NCBI RefSeq assembly: GCF_047501535.1 | Contig: NZ_JAZDRJ010000003.1 | Span: 217,962-281,961 of the forward strand | Reading direction: 5' to 3' | Source: Yanghanlia sp047501535 | GTDB taxonomy: Bacteria; Pseudomonadota; Gammaproteobacteria; Burkholderiales; Burkholderiaceae_B | Length of the DNA: 64,000 nt | Shown here: positions 17,393 to 26,813 of the stretch, piece after piece | Layout: the number at the start of each line of letters is the position of its first letter | How positions within the stretch are numbered: position 1 is the first letter of the stretch | Made by a program: the position numbers and the translations under genes | Notes under the pieces: generated by a model | What the model saw: the letters and a program-made list of their open reading frames with translations, nothing else | Databases searched by the model: none | What the model was told of the DNA's origin: nothing

Positions 17393-17779
17393 ATGGCAAA
17401 GGAAATCATTCACACCGACGCGGCGCCTGCAGCAGTAGGCCCTTATTCGCAGGCCGTCGCAGCGGGTCCTGGGCGCACTATCTACCTGTCGGGCCAGATC
17501 GGCTTTGAGCCGGCTACCGGCGAGTTGGTATCCGAGAACTTTGAAGGGCAGGTGCGCCAGGCCTTTGCCAATATGCAAGCTGTGATCGAGGCAGCGGGCG
17601 GTACGCTCGACAGCATTGTCAAACTTAATTTGTTCCTGACAGACCTGAGCAAGTTCGCCAGCGTCAACGCCATCATGGCCGACATCATTCCCGAACCGTA
17701 TCCGGCTCGTTCCACGATTGGTGTGGCCAGCTTGCCGAAAGGGGCGCAGTTCGAGGTGGAAGCCGTCATCGTCGTTTAA
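17393..17779 (+). CDS. ridA: RidA family enamine/imine deaminase
   Basis: 128 residues of the YjgF/YER057c/UK114 family, which hydrolyses reactive 2-aminoacrylate and related enamines. Seen: IHTDAAPAAVGPYSQAV at the start, SGQIGFEPATGELV, then YPARSTIGVASLPKGAQFEVEAV with the conserved Arg that binds the carboxylate of the substrate. A strong ribosome site (CGGAGAG) precedes the ATG. It lies between fpr and recG on the same strand with short gaps. Confidence 0.92.
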   Translation: MAKEIIHTDAAPAAVGPYSQAVAAGPGRTIYLSGQIGFEPATGELVSENFEGQVRQAFANMQAVIEAAGGTLDSIVKLNLFLTDLSKFASVNAIMADIIPEPYPARSTIGVASLPKGAQFEVEAVIVV

Positions 17780-17802
17780 TTTAGCGACCCGGCTTTTTCC
17801 TT

Positions 17803-19881
17803 ATGTCTCGTCCGGCTCCTGCAGCCCGACCCGCAAAAAAGGTATCCGCAGCCAGTCAGGTTGAACGCAAGCTTGAGCGCCTGGGCTTGGTCGAACCCTC
17901 TGATTTTGTGGTTCACCTGCCTATTCGCTACGAGGACGAAACCCGTATATCGAATATTGGCGCCGTTATGTCCGGCCGCCATGCGCAGGTTGAAGGGGAA
18001 GTTCTTTACAGCGAGGTGCAGTTACGCCCACGCCGTCAACTGGTGGCGGCGATTTCCGATGGAACGGGCCGCCTCTATCTGCGCTGGCTGCATTTTTATC
18101 CGAGTCAACAGCGCCTGGTGGAAACCGGGCGCCGGATTCGGGTGCGCGGTGAAGTCAGGCAGGGTTTTAACGGGCTGGAGATAGTCCACCCAAAAGTCAG
18201 CAAGGTGGACGAACCCCTGCCCGATGCGCTGACGCCCGTTTACCCTACAACCGACGGCCTTTCTCAGCCTGTCTTGCGTCGCCGTATTCAGCTTGCGCTG
18301 GAACAAGCGGATTTATCCGAATCCCTGCCGCCGGCACTGTGCGAATCACTAGCGCTGCCTTCATTCTCTGAAGCGATTCGTACCCTGCATGCGCCGGCGG
18401 CGGGCTTGTCGGTACACGATCTCGTAGAACGCGGCCACCCGGCTTGGCGCCGCATTAAGTTCGACGAGCTGCTGGCTCAGCAACTGTCGCTTGCGCTGGC
18501 CCGCAAGCGGCGCCGCGCACAACGTGCCCAGCCGCTGGCAGCCAGCGATGCGCAGCTATTGAGTCGCCTGCGCGAAAGCCTTCCCTTTGCGTTAACGGCT
18601 GCGCAGGAGCGTGTCGTTGAAGAGATCTCGGCCGACCTGGCTCGCGGCTACCCCATGCATCGCTTGTTGCAGGGCGATGTGGGCAGTGGCAAGACGGTTG
18701 TCGCCGCCTTTGCGGCGGCCCAAGCCATTGCCAGCGGTTCTCAAGTTGCGTTGATGGCGCCCACGGAAATTCTTGCCGAACAGCATTTCAGCAAGCTGGC
18801 CGGTTGGCTTGACCCGCTTGGGGTAAAGGTGGAATGGCTGACTGGCAGCCTGACACAAAAGCAGCGCCGCCTGGCGTTGGAAGCCATTGCGGCGGGTGAG
18901 GCCGACTTAGTAATCGGCACCCAGGCCCTGATTCAAGACAAAGTCCAGTTCCCCCGTTTGGGGTTGGTCATTCTCGACGAGCAGCATCGCTTTGGGGTGG
19001 CGCAGCGCCTGGAACTGAACCGCAAGGGCGACGAAAACCAGGGCGGCGGCCAACCGCGCATGCCGCATCAACTCAATATGAGTGCCACACCGATTCCGCG
19101 CACGTTGGCCATGACCTTCTTTGCGGATCTCGACGTTTCGATGATTGATGAATTACCGCCGGGGCGCAGTCCGGTCATCACCAAACTGGTGTCTGATGCG
19201 CGGCGCGAAGAAGTGCTCGCCTTGGTGCACCGTGAAGTCCAAGAAGGCCGGCAGGCGTATTGGGTGTGCCCGTTGGTTGAGGAAAGTGAAGCTCTGCAAC
19301 TGCAAACGGCGGCCGATACCCATGAATGGTTGAGCGGCGCGTTTCCCGATATGGCCGTGGGCCTGATGCACGGGCGCATGCCACCCGCTGAGAAGCAGCA
19401 GGTGATGGAGGCCTTTCGTAACGGTGATGTTCAGTTATTGGTCGCAACGACGGTCATTGAGGTGGGGGTGGACGTACCCAACGCCTGCCTGATGATTATC
19501 GAGCATGCCGAACGCTTCGGGCTGGCTCAACTGCACCAGCTCAGGGGCCGGGTAGGGCGTGGCACCGGGCAGTCGGTGTGCGTGCTGCTTTATCAGGGGC
19601 CGTTGAGTATGGTGGCGCGCGAGCGCTTGAAAGCCATGTACGAAACCACCGACGGCTTTGAGATCGCCCGCCGCGACCTTGAACAACGCGGGCCTGGCGA
19701 GTTTCTTGGAATGCGTCAATCGGGGCAGGAATTGCTGCGTTACGCAGATCTGCAATCGGATTCCGCCATTGTCGAGCAGGCGCGCGACGCAGCCGCCATG
19801 CTGATGCGTGAGCATCCAGAGCATGTCCGTAAACATCTGCAGCGCTGGATGCGTGGCCGCGAAGATCTACTCAGGAGCTAA
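17803..19881 (+). CDS. recG: ATP-dependent DNA helicase RecG
   Basis: 692 residues. RecG reverses stalled replication forks and processes branched DNA. The N-terminal wedge/OB region is at about 20-160 (LHFYPSQQRLVETGRRIRVRG), Walker A GDVGSGKT begins at 292, the DEQH box starts at Asp392 (LDEQHRFG), SATPIPRTL follows, and the C-terminal helicase motifs include QLHQLRGRVGRG with the TRG-like tail. Length is normal for the family. It ends 28 bp before the oxyR start, and recG-oxyR adjacency is seen in related genomes. Confidence 0.95.
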   Translation: MSRPAPAARPAKKVSAASQVERKLERLGLVEPSDFVVHLPIRYEDETRISNIGAVMSGRHAQVEGEVLYSEVQLRPRRQLVAAISDGTGRLYLRWLHFYPSQQRLVETGRRIRVRGEVRQGFNGLEIVHPKVSKVDEPLPDALTPVYPTTDGLSQPVLRRRIQLALEQADLSESLPPALCESLALPSFSEAIRTLHAPAAGLSVHDLVERGHPAWRRIKFDELLAQQLSLALARKRRRAQRAQPLAASDAQLLSRLRESLPFALTAAQERVVEEISADLARGYPMHRLLQGDVGSGKTVVAAFAAAQAIASGSQVALMAPTEILAEQHFSKLAGWLDPLGVKVEWLTGSLTQKQRRLALEAIAAGEADLVIGTQALIQDKVQFPRLGLVILDEQHRFGVAQRLELNRKGDENQGGGQPRMPHQLNMSATPIPRTLAMTFFADLDVSMIDELPPGRSPVITKLVSDARREEVLALVHREVQEGRQAYWVCPLVEESEALQLQTAADTHEWLSGAFPDMAVGLMHGRMPPAEKQQVMEAFRNGDVQLLVATTVIEVGVDVPNACLMIIEHAERFGLAQLHQLRGRVGRGTGQSVCVLLYQGPLSMVARERLKAMYETTDGFEIARRDLEQRGPGEFLGMRQSGQELLRYADLQSDSAIVEQARDAAAMLMREHPEHVRKHLQRWMRGREDLLRS

Positions 19882-19909
19882 TGAATGGAATGGCTCAGTA
19901 GGAAACACT

Positions 19910-20863
19910 ATGACTTTGACTGAACTGAAGTACATTGTTGCGGTGGCACGGGAACGCCATTTCGGTCGTGCCGCCGACGCCTGTTTCGTGAGTCAGCCCA
20001 CGCTTTCGGTTGCTATCCGTAAACTGGAAGATGAGTTGGGCGTGGTGCTGTTTGAGCGCGGCGGCAGTGAAATCGGCATCACCGATGTGGGGCTGCGTGT
20101 TATCGCGCAAGCCCAGAAGGTGCTTGAAGAAGCCGCCATGGTGAAGGAGATCGCCCGTCAAGGCGAAGACCCGCTGGCAGGCCCTTTGCGTGTTGGCATC
20201 ATTTATACGATTGCGCCTTACCTGCTACCCCGGCTGGTGCCTACGCAGGTGGAGCAGACACCGCAGATGCCGCTGGTGCTACAGGAAAACTACACTACCC
20301 GATTGCTGGAGCTCTTGCGGCAAGGGGAACTGGATTGCGCCATCGCCGCGCTGCCGGTTCCTGACACTGGCCTGACCATCGAACCGCTTTACGATGAGCC
20401 ATTTGTGGTGGCCGTTCCCGCTCGACATCCCTGGGCGTCACGCGAGCGGATCAATTCGGATGAGCTGAAGAACGAAACCATGTTGTTGCTGGGCAGCGGT
20501 CATTGTTTTCGTGATCAAGTGCTGGAGGTCTGCCCCGAGTTCGCGCGCTACTCGGCCTCCAGTGAAGGCATACAACGCAGCTTTGAAGGTTCCTCTCTCG
20601 AGACCATTCGACATATGGTGGCGGCGGGCCTTGGCGTAACCGTGATGCCGGCCAGTTCGCTTAATATTGCAGGCGCTGCCGACGACCCGGAAGGGCTGCT
20701 ATTGCGTTACATCCCTTTTGAAGAGCCGGTGCCTGACAGGCGAGTCGTGTTGATCTGGCGGAAGAGCTTTCCGCGCCCGGCAGCCATGCATGCATTGGCC
20801 ACCAGTATTCGCGATTGCGGGTTACCCGGCGTGCACTATTTGGCTGCCGAAGATTTGGCGTAA
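19910..20863 (+). CDS. oxyR: Hydrogen peroxide sensor OxyR
   Basis: 317 residues, a LysR family activator. HTH at 5-65 (LTELKYIVAVARERHFGRAA, SQPTLSVAIRKLE). The redox pair is present at exactly the E. coli numbers: Cys199 in GSGHCFRDQ and Cys208 in LEVCPEF, so I call OxyR rather than a generic LysR regulator. Oxidation to the disulfide by peroxide turns on katalase-type genes; a catalase lies at 57.9-59.4 kb but I could not find a clear OxyR site there. Start at 19910 matches the family N-terminus MTLTELKY. Confidence 0.93.
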   Translation: MTLTELKYIVAVARERHFGRAADACFVSQPTLSVAIRKLEDELGVVLFERGGSEIGITDVGLRVIAQAQKVLEEAAMVKEIARQGEDPLAGPLRVGIIYTIAPYLLPRLVPTQVEQTPQMPLVLQENYTTRLLELLRQGELDCAIAALPVPDTGLTIEPLYDEPFVVAVPARHPWASRERINSDELKNETMLLLGSGHCFRDQVLEVCPEFARYSASSEGIQRSFEGSSLETIRHMVAAGLGVTVMPASSLNIAGAADDPEGLLLRYIPFEEPVPDRRVVLIWRKSFPRPAAMHALATSIRDCGLPGVHYLAAEDLA

Positions 20864-20866
20864 GCG

Positions 20867-20883
20867 CCTAGGGTTTACCCGAG
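20867..20883. promoter_or_regulatory. Shared motif before the first liv binding-protein gene
   Basis: CCTAGGGTTTACCCGAG, with inner inverted repeat GGGT/ACCC, lies 70 bp before the gene at 20954. A near copy occurs before the second, related gene at 27660-27677. It is a candidate operator of a common regulator. Confidence 0.5.
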
Positions 20884-20953
20884 ACCCGGCCGCTTGCCGC
20901 GTTGTGCGGGGCACGGGCGGTGTATGCTTAACCGCAAACTTTCTGGAGGATTT

Positions 20954-22075
20954 ATGAAAGCAAAATTCACACCCATTGCCGCTGCTCTGGGTCTTGCTGC
21001 AGGCATGTTGATGTCTGCCGGTGCTCACGCCGACACCATCAAAATTGCCATTGCCGGGCCCTTTACCGGAGCGGTCACCCAATACGGCGCCATGGTGAAA
21101 GAAGGCGTTGATACCGCAGTTGAGATGATTAACGCCTCAGGCGGCGTGTTGGGTAAGCAGCTTGAAACCGTTCTCATGGACGACAGCTGCGAGCCCAAGC
21201 AAGGTCCTGTGGTGGCTAACCGCGTGGTGAACGACGGCATTCATTATGTTGTCGGCCATGTCTGCTCAGGCGCCACCATCGCTGCCACCAATATTTACGA
21301 CAGCGAAGGTGTACTCATGATCTCTCCTTCAGCCACGGCTCCCGCTGTGACAGACGGCAAAGATTATGAAATGATTTTCCGCACCATTGGGCGCGACGAT
21401 CAGCAAGGCCCGGCCGCTGCCCAGTTCATTATTGAAACCATCAAGCCGCAGGCTGTCGCTGTTCTGCACGACAAACAGTCGTACGGTCAGGGCATTGCCG
21501 CCGCTGTGCGCGACACGCTTGAGAAAGCCGATGTCAAAGTGGCGATGTTTGAAGGTATCAACGCGGGCGACAGCGATTACTCCGCCGTCATCACGAAAAT
21601 CCGTAGCAGCGGAGCAGATTTCGTCTACTACGGTGGCTATCACCCCGAAATGGGTCTGTTGCTGCGCCAAGGCGCCGAGCAGGGCCTGAACGTTAAGTTC
21701 ATGGGCCCTGAGGGCGTGGGTAACCCGGATATCAACGCCATTGCCGGTGCTTCGGTTGACGGCATGCTGGTAACGTTGCCCGCCGACTTCACCCAAGACC
21801 CCGCCAACGCCGACATCGTCAAAGCGTTTAAGGATAAAAACCGTAACCCGGGCGGCGCTTTCCAGCTAACCGCATTCTCGGCAACTACGGCTATCGCTGA
21901 AGGCATTAAGGCTGTGGGCGAGGACGATCCAGTCAAGGTCGCTGAGTGGCTGCACAAGAACAGCGTGAAAACCCCCATCGGCGAATTGTCTTGGAACGAC
22001 CAAGGCGACTTGGAAGAGTTCCGCTTTGATATCTTCACCTGGAAGCAGGACGGCAGCAAAGAAGTCTATAAATAA
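20954..22075 (+). CDS. Branched-chain amino acid ABC transporter, binding protein (first copy)
   Basis: 373 residues from the ATG at 20954, which follows GGAGGA. Signal peptide 1-26 ending AGAHA, then DTIKIAIAGPFTGAVTQYG, the LivJ/LivK type I binding-protein start. Other family marks are LVNAS-like INASGGVLGKQLE, GRDDQQGPAAAQ and VYYGGYHPEMGLLLRQ. A second protein at 27799 is closely similar. This copy is not next to permease genes: a terminator and the ugp operon follow. It probably serves livHMGF encoded 7 kb downstream; ligand may be a branched-chain or another hydrophobic amino acid. Confidence 0.88.
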   Translation: MKAKFTPIAAALGLAAGMLMSAGAHADTIKIAIAGPFTGAVTQYGAMVKEGVDTAVEMINASGGVLGKQLETVLMDDSCEPKQGPVVANRVVNDGIHYVVGHVCSGATIAATNIYDSEGVLMISPSATAPAVTDGKDYEMIFRTIGRDDQQGPAAAQFIIETIKPQAVAVLHDKQSYGQGIAAAVRDTLEKADVKVAMFEGINAGDSDYSAVITKIRSSGADFVYYGGYHPEMGLLLRQGAEQGLNVKFMGPEGVGNPDINAIAGASVDGMLVTLPADFTQDPANADIVKAFKDKNRNPGGAFQLTAFSATTAIAEGIKAVGEDDPVKVAEWLHKNSVKTPIGELSWNDQGDLEEFRFDIFTWKQDGSKEVYK

Positions 22076-22082
22076 GCTTCTA

Positions 22083-22205
22083 ATGTCTTGCGTAGCAGAG
22101 GCGGCTTGAGTAGGGCGCCTCTGCACAAGACATCAATCGCAGGCAGTAGCGATTTGCCTGATCTCACCCCATGTGGCTGGCTTGTCCAGTCCTTGGGGTT
22201 TTTTT
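22083..22205 (+). terminator. Double hairpin terminator region after the first liv gene
   Basis: ATGTCTTG plus GCAGAGGCG pair with CGCCTCTGC plus CAAGACAT at 22083-22133 as a long interrupted stem. A second short stem, CCCCA/TGGGG (22167-22198), is followed directly by seven T. This should separate the gene from the convergent ugp operon. Confidence 0.65.
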
Positions 22206-22267
22206 CATAGATATAGGCTGGTGCCAATGGCCGTCAATTTTAAGGGTTGTGCTTAAGCGGCCTTTTT

Positions 22268-23362
22268 TTAATGCGCTTGCTCTTCAATGCGCTTACCGGT
22301 TTTTCCGTCAAACCAGTGCAAGGGGTGAACGCCGTCGTCGCCGACCTCAATGGTTTCGCCGATTTCCAGTGGGGCTTTAGCTGTTTCATTGGCTGAGCAA
22401 CGCAGCACAATCGGCGTGTCGCCGTGGCGGCCATGAACGAGCTGTTCAGACCCCAGGATTTCTATCATTTCAATTTCCATGGGGGTGCCAGGGGCGTGCA
22501 GGCGCATGTGTTCCGGGCGCATACCCAGAAAACATTCCCGGTCTTCCACATATGCTGGCACTAGGCGCCCGGGTATATTGAGGCCCACGCCGTTCTCGTC
22601 TCGCACACGACGCAAGGTGTCTACGCGCACAGGGATCAGGTTCATGGGGGGCGAGCCGATGAAAGAGGCCACAAAAGTCGATGCAGGTTTCTCAAAGACC
22701 TGAGAGGGTGTACCCACTTGTTCGGCCACGCCGCCGTTCATCACCACCATGCGCTGTGCCAGCGTCATGGCTTCGACTTGGTCGTGGGTGACATACAGGC
22801 TGGTGGTGTTAAGGCGCCGGTGCAGCTTCTGGATTTCCAGCCGCATTTGTACACGGAGCTTGGCATCCAGATTGGAAAGCGGTTCGTCGAACAAAAAAAC
22901 CTTGGGTTCTCGCACAATGGCGCGCCCCATAGCGACGCGCTGGCGTTGCCCACCAGAAAGCTGGCGAGGTTTGCGATCAAGAAGGTGGTTTAGCTCAAGA
23001 ATGCCAGCCGCGTCGGTGACGCGCTGACGGATTTCATCCTTGGATAAGCCTCGTATCTTCAAGCCATATGCCATATTGTCGAACACCGACATATGGGGGT
23101 AGAGCGCGTAGTTCTGGAACACCATGGCAATATCGCGCTTGGCCGGTTCCAGTTGGTTCACGACCACATCGTCGATCAAAATTTCACCGTCGGTAATGCT
23201 TTCCAGGCCGGCTACCATGCGCATCAGGGTGGATTTTCCACAGCCTGAAGGCCCGACTATGACGATGAATTCGCCGTCAGCCACCTCCAGATTCAGGCCA
23301 TGTATGACGGCGACATCACCCGGGTAGGTTTTCTTGACTTCTTTGATGCTCAGGGTTGCCAT
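22268..23362 (-). CDS. ugpC: Glycerol-3-phosphate ABC transporter, ATP-binding protein
   Basis: 364 residues. Walker A GPSGCGKST near 37-45, FQNYALYPHMSV Q-loop, signature LSGGQRQRVAMGRA, Walker B FLFDEPLSNLD, and a C-terminal TOBE-like regulatory domain (FIGSPPMNLI and later FLGMRPEHMRLH), as in UgpC/MalK-type ATPases. It is the last gene of a ugpB-ugpA-ugpE-ugpC operon and energises import of sn-glycerol-3-phosphate or glycerophosphodiesters. Gene order matches the Ugp family, which supports the specific name over other MalK-like ATPases. Confidence 0.88.
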   Translation of the reverse strand: MATLSIKEVKKTYPGDVAVIHGLNLEVADGEFIVIVGPSGCGKSTLMRMVAGLESITDGEILIDDVVVNQLEPAKRDIAMVFQNYALYPHMSVFDNMAYGLKIRGLSKDEIRQRVTDAAGILELNHLLDRKPRQLSGGQRQRVAMGRAIVREPKVFLFDEPLSNLDAKLRVQMRLEIQKLHRRLNTTSLYVTHDQVEAMTLAQRMVVMNGGVAEQVGTPSQVFEKPASTFVASFIGSPPMNLIPVRVDTLRRVRDENGVGLNIPGRLVPAYVEDRECFLGMRPEHMRLHAPGTPMEIEMIEILGSEQLVHGRHGDTPIVLRCSANETAKAPLEIGETIEVGDDGVHPLHWFDGKTGKRIEEQAH

Positions 23363-23386
23363 AGTATTGATTCCCGACAGCGGGTT

Positions 23387-24226
23387 CTATTTTTCGGAGT
23401 CGATCAAGCCTTTGACGAACCATTTTTGCATCAACAGTACGACCAAGGCGGGCGGCAGCATGGCCAGCAGGGCAGTAGCCATCACCAGATTCCATTCGGT
23501 CACCGCATCGCCGCCGGCAATCATGCGCTTAATGCCGACCACAATGGGGTACATATCTTCGCTGGTGGTCATGATGAGCGGCCACAGATATTGGTTCCAG
23601 CCATAGATAAACTGGATGACAAAAAGCGCGGCGATGCTGGTCTTGGAAAGCGGCAGCAAGATATCCTTGAAAAAGCGTATCGGCCCTGCGCCGTCAATGC
23701 GGGCCGCCTCAACCAGTTCATCCGGAATGGTCAGGAAAAACTGTCGGAACAGAAAGGTCGCGGTGGCAGAAGCGATCAAGGGAAGTGTCAGGCCCGCATA
23801 GCTGTTGAGCATGCCCAGGCCCGCCACGACTTCATACGTGGGCGTGATGCGGACTTCCACAGGCAGCATCAAGGTGATGAAAATCATCCAGAAAAAGAAC
23901 ATGCGCAACCGAAAGCGGAAATACACCACGGCAAAGGCCGACAGCATGGAAATCACAATCTTTCCGACGGCGATCACCAGGGCCATAACGGAACTGACCC
24001 ACATCATACGGGCGACATCGGGCGCGCCGCCGCTGCCGGTTAGCACGGCTTTATAGTTGTCCAGAAAATGGCTGCCCGGCCATAGGGACATCGGAGCGCG
24101 CGCCACTTCCTGAGCTGTCTGTGTAGAAGCGATGAACGCCACGTACAGAGGGAAGGCGATGACGGCCACCCCTAGAAGCAGAACCAGATGGGTGAAGAAA
24201 TCGAGATAAGGCCGACGTTCAACCAT
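23387..24226 (-). CDS. ugpE: Glycerol-3-phosphate ABC transporter, permease
   Basis: 279 residues with six predicted membrane segments (first at residues 10-35, FFTHLVLLLGVAVIAFPLYVAF region). The ATPase-contact loop is seen as LVEAARIDGAGPIRFFKDILLP. N-terminal MVERRPYLDFFTHLVLL is typical of UgpE. It follows ugpA by 21 bp and precedes ugpC by 24 bp, so it belongs to one operon. Confidence 0.88.
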   Translation of the reverse strand: MVERRPYLDFFTHLVLLLGVAVIAFPLYVAFIASTQTAQEVARAPMSLWPGSHFLDNYKAVLTGSGGAPDVARMMWVSSVMALVIAVGKIVISMLSAFAVVYFRFRLRMFFFWMIFITLMLPVEVRITPTYEVVAGLGMLNSYAGLTLPLIASATATFLFRQFFLTIPDELVEAARIDGAGPIRFFKDILLPLSKTSIAALFVIQFIYGWNQYLWPLIMTTSEDMYPIVVGIKRMIAGGDAVTEWNLVMATALLAMLPPALVVLLMQKWFVKGLIDSEK

Positions 24227-24247
24227 GCGACAACTGTACGCCCCCTT

Positions 24248-25129
24248 TCAATAATTGACCTTGCGGTCGATATAACGGAACTGCACCACGGTCAGTGCAA
24301 TGACAATCAACATCAAAATGACCGATTGTGCTGCCGACGAGCCGATATCCAGCCCTTTGAAGCCCGTAGTGTAGACCTTGTAAACCAGAATGGAGGTGGA
24401 CGTGCCGGGGCCGCCCTGCGTCATGATGTCGATAATGGCGAAGGTGTCGAAAAAGGCGTAGATCACATTCACCACCAGCAAAAAGAAAGTGGTGGGCGAT
24501 AACAGCGGGAACACAATGCTCCAGAAGCGCCTGAAGGGGCCCGCGCCGTCGATGGCAGCCGCTTCAAGTAAGGAGCGGGGAATGGCCTGTAACCCGGCTA
24601 GGAAGAAAATGAAGTTATACGAGATTTGCTTCCAGACCGCCGCCAGCACGACCAGGGTCATGGCATCGGTGGAGTTCAGGCGCGGGTTCCACGCCAGGCC
24701 GGCTTCCATCATGTACACGGCCAGTATCCCGACCGACGGTGAGAACAGGAACAACCACAGCACACCGGCCACCGCCGTCGCTACGGCATAGGGCCAGATC
24801 AGCAGATTGCGGTAGAAGACTGCAGCATGCACGACTCGGTTAGCCAAAACGGCCAGCAATAAAGAAACGCTCAGCCCCAATACCGCCACCAGCGCGGAAA
24901 AAACCGCTGTGACCTTGAAAGCGTTCAGATACTCCGGGTCGCGCAGCAAGTCACGGAAGTTGTCCAGACCGACAAACATGGATGACAGCCCGAACGGATC
25001 TTCCAGGTGAAAGGCTTGCCACAGCGCCTGACCTGCCGGCAGGAAAAAAAAGATGAGGGTGATCGCCAGTTGTGGCGCCACCAGCAGGTAGGGCAAGGTT
25101 TTGTGGTTGAAAACGACGCGTTTTTCCAT
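24248..25129 (-). CDS. ugpA: Glycerol-3-phosphate ABC transporter, permease
   Basis: 293 residues with six membrane segments; N-terminal VFNHKTLPYLLVAPQLAITL is close to the UgpA form. EAA loop SLLEAAAIDGAGPFRRFWSI. It pairs with UgpE to form the channel. A 141-bp gap with a stable hairpin separates it from ugpB, which probably lowers its expression relative to the binding protein. Confidence 0.88.
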   Translation of the reverse strand: MEKRVVFNHKTLPYLLVAPQLAITLIFFFLPAGQALWQAFHLEDPFGLSSMFVGLDNFRDLLRDPEYLNAFKVTAVFSALVAVLGLSVSLLLAVLANRVVHAAVFYRNLLIWPYAVATAVAGVLWLFLFSPSVGILAVYMMEAGLAWNPRLNSTDAMTLVVLAAVWKQISYNFIFFLAGLQAIPRSLLEAAAIDGAGPFRRFWSIVFPLLSPTTFFLLVVNVIYAFFDTFAIIDIMTQGGPGTSTSILVYKVYTTGFKGLDIGSSAAQSVILMLIVIALTVVQFRYIDRKVNY

Positions 25130-25149
25130 GGCAAGTCACAAAAACAACA

Positions 25150-25201
25150 GGGAAGCCCCTGAGCATTTCCAGTTAATAGACTGGCTGATGCCGGGCTTCC
25201 C
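25150..25201 (-). other. Intergenic hairpin between ugpB and ugpA
   Basis: GGGAAGCCC pairs with GGGCTTCCC over a 52-bp span with an inner CCAGT/ACTGG stem. It lies 70 bp after the ugpB stop. No strong T run follows, so it is more likely to stabilise the ugpB mRNA or partly attenuate than to end transcription. Confidence 0.55.
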
Positions 25202-25270
25202 TGGAAGTCCGAATGCGGCGGATTTTAGTTCATGAGCGCCTGGCCGCTGAACCGGCAGCCAGGCGTGTAT

Positions 25271-26578
25271 TTACTTGACGCTGGATTCGAAGCGTTTCAG
25301 TAGTTCGTTGCCGCGTTGGACGATGCGCTTCATCCCTTCTTCGGCACTGACTTCGCCGGCGAAGATGCGTTCCATCTCGCCATCAGCGATTTCGCGGATC
25401 TGCGGCAAATAGCCCAGCCGCACGCCACGGGAATGCTCTGTGGTGTCGGCGTCCAGCTGGCGCACAGCGATATCGGTACCGGGGTTTTCGGTGTAGAAGC
25501 CGGAATCCTTGGTGACTTCGTAACCGGCTTTTGTTACCGGCACATAGCCGGTCTGCTGATGCCACTTGGCCGCCAGTTCAGGGCTGGAAATGTACTTGAA
25601 GAACTGGGTTACGCCTTTATAAGTTTCCGGAGATTTATTGGCGAACACCCATAATGAAGCACCGCCGATAATGGTGTTTTGCGGTGCGCCTTCAATATCG
25701 TCGTGGTAGGGCAGGGTGGTGGTGCCAAACGCGAAGTCGCCATTGCGAATGATGTTGGCACGCGAACCGCTCGAACCTGTGAACATGCCGCACTTTCCTG
25801 AGGTAAACAGTGCGTTGGGTGCGTCGCCGCGGCCACCATAGGTAAAGGTGCCGTCTTTGGCCATCTGAGCCAGGAAGTCAAAGTGCTTAACAAAGGCAGG
25901 GGCGTCCATATTCAGGCGCGCATCCAGGCCGTCAAAGCCATTGTTCTGGGTAGCGTAAGGCACGTTATGCCATGCCGCGAATGTTTCCAGTTGAATCCAG
26001 GAAGGCCAGCCGGTGGTGTAGCCGCATTCCAGGCCCGATTCACGCAGCTTTTTGCCCGCTTCCGCAACATCCTGCCAGGTTTTTGGCGGGTTTTCTGGGT
26101 CAAGGCCGGCTTTTTCAAAGGCGTCCTTGTTGTAGTAGAGAACCGGCGTCGAGCTATTGAAAGGCATGGAAATCAGCTTGCCTTCCGATGATGAGTAGTA
26201 GCTTGCCACTGCACCGAGAAAGTCAGCCGGGTTGATGGGGTCGCCCACTTCCTCAGACATTTCTTGTATGGGTTTGACTGCGCCTTTGGCGTACATCATG
26301 GTCGCCGTTCCGACCTCGAATACTTGCAGAATATCGGGCGCGTTGCTGGCTCTGAAGGCCGCAATGCCGGCATTCATGGATTCGCCGTAAGCGCCCTTGT
26401 AGATGGCGTTCACGGTGTAGTCGCTCTGGCTTTCGTTAAAGCCTGTCACCAGTTCGTTAACCCGATCGCCCAATGCGCCTTCCATTGAGTGCCAGAAAGT
26501 GATTTCCGTTGCGGCGTAGGCGCTTCCCAGAGCGGCGATCAGGCCGCTGAAGGAAAGGGCGAGGAACTTGACTTTCAT
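25271..26578 (-). CDS. ugpB: Glycerol-3-phosphate ABC transporter, periplasmic binding protein
   Basis: 435 residues from the ATG at 26578 (MKVKFLALSFSGLIAALG), with GGAG in front of it. Signal peptide 1-22 ending AYA, then TEITFWHSMEGALGDRVNELV, the UgpB N-terminus. Other marks: GGASLWVFANKSPE and GYVPVTKAGYE. It captures sn-glycerol-3-phosphate or its diesters for UgpAEC. First gene of the operon; the divergent region to proC holds its promoter. In enteric bacteria ugp belongs to the Pho regulon; a PhoB box was not clear here. Confidence 0.9.
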   Translation of the reverse strand: MKVKFLALSFSGLIAALGSAYAATEITFWHSMEGALGDRVNELVTGFNESQSDYTVNAIYKGAYGESMNAGIAAFRASNAPDILQVFEVGTATMMYAKGAVKPIQEMSEEVGDPINPADFLGAVASYYSSSEGKLISMPFNSSTPVLYYNKDAFEKAGLDPENPPKTWQDVAEAGKKLRESGLECGYTTGWPSWIQLETFAAWHNVPYATQNNGFDGLDARLNMDAPAFVKHFDFLAQMAKDGTFTYGGRGDAPNALFTSGKCGMFTGSSGSRANIIRNGDFAFGTTTLPYHDDIEGAPQNTIIGGASLWVFANKSPETYKGVTQFFKYISSPELAAKWHQQTGYVPVTKAGYEVTKDSGFYTENPGTDIAVRQLDADTTEHSRGVRLGYLPQIREIADGEMERIFAGEVSAEEGMKRIVQRGNELLKRFESSVK

Positions 26579-26728
26579 AGGGAGCTCTCCTGAAAAAACA
26601 TCATGACCATTCAAAGTAAAACTGCGTCGATTGAAGTGGGTGCAGTCTATGGAATGTTCTTGACAAGGACGTGACCAGACGCGGTAAATGCGCTACAGGC
26701 GCCCCAATGTAGCCACATTCGTGAAAAT

Positions 26729-26754
26729 GCGTCAATGAAAACCGCGTCAATGAA
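26729..26754. repeat. Short direct repeat between ugpB and proC
   Basis: GCGTCAATGAA occurs at 26729-26739 and 26744-26754, a 15-bp period in the divergent region. The period does not match the 11 bp of a standard PhoB box, so its meaning is open. Confidence 0.4.
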
Positions 26755-26813
26755 TAGGCGGCGGATCAATCTAAAACGATGCGCTGGAAGTTTCCAAACC
26801 GTACAATGGCGCC

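Noticed and set aside
23300..24043. A 247-codon open frame on the plus strand
   Set aside because: Antisense to ugpE; composition rich in His, Gln and Asp, no motifs.
26729..26754. PhoB box for ugp
   Set aside because: The repeat has a 15-bp rather than 11-bp period and does not match CTGTCAT.
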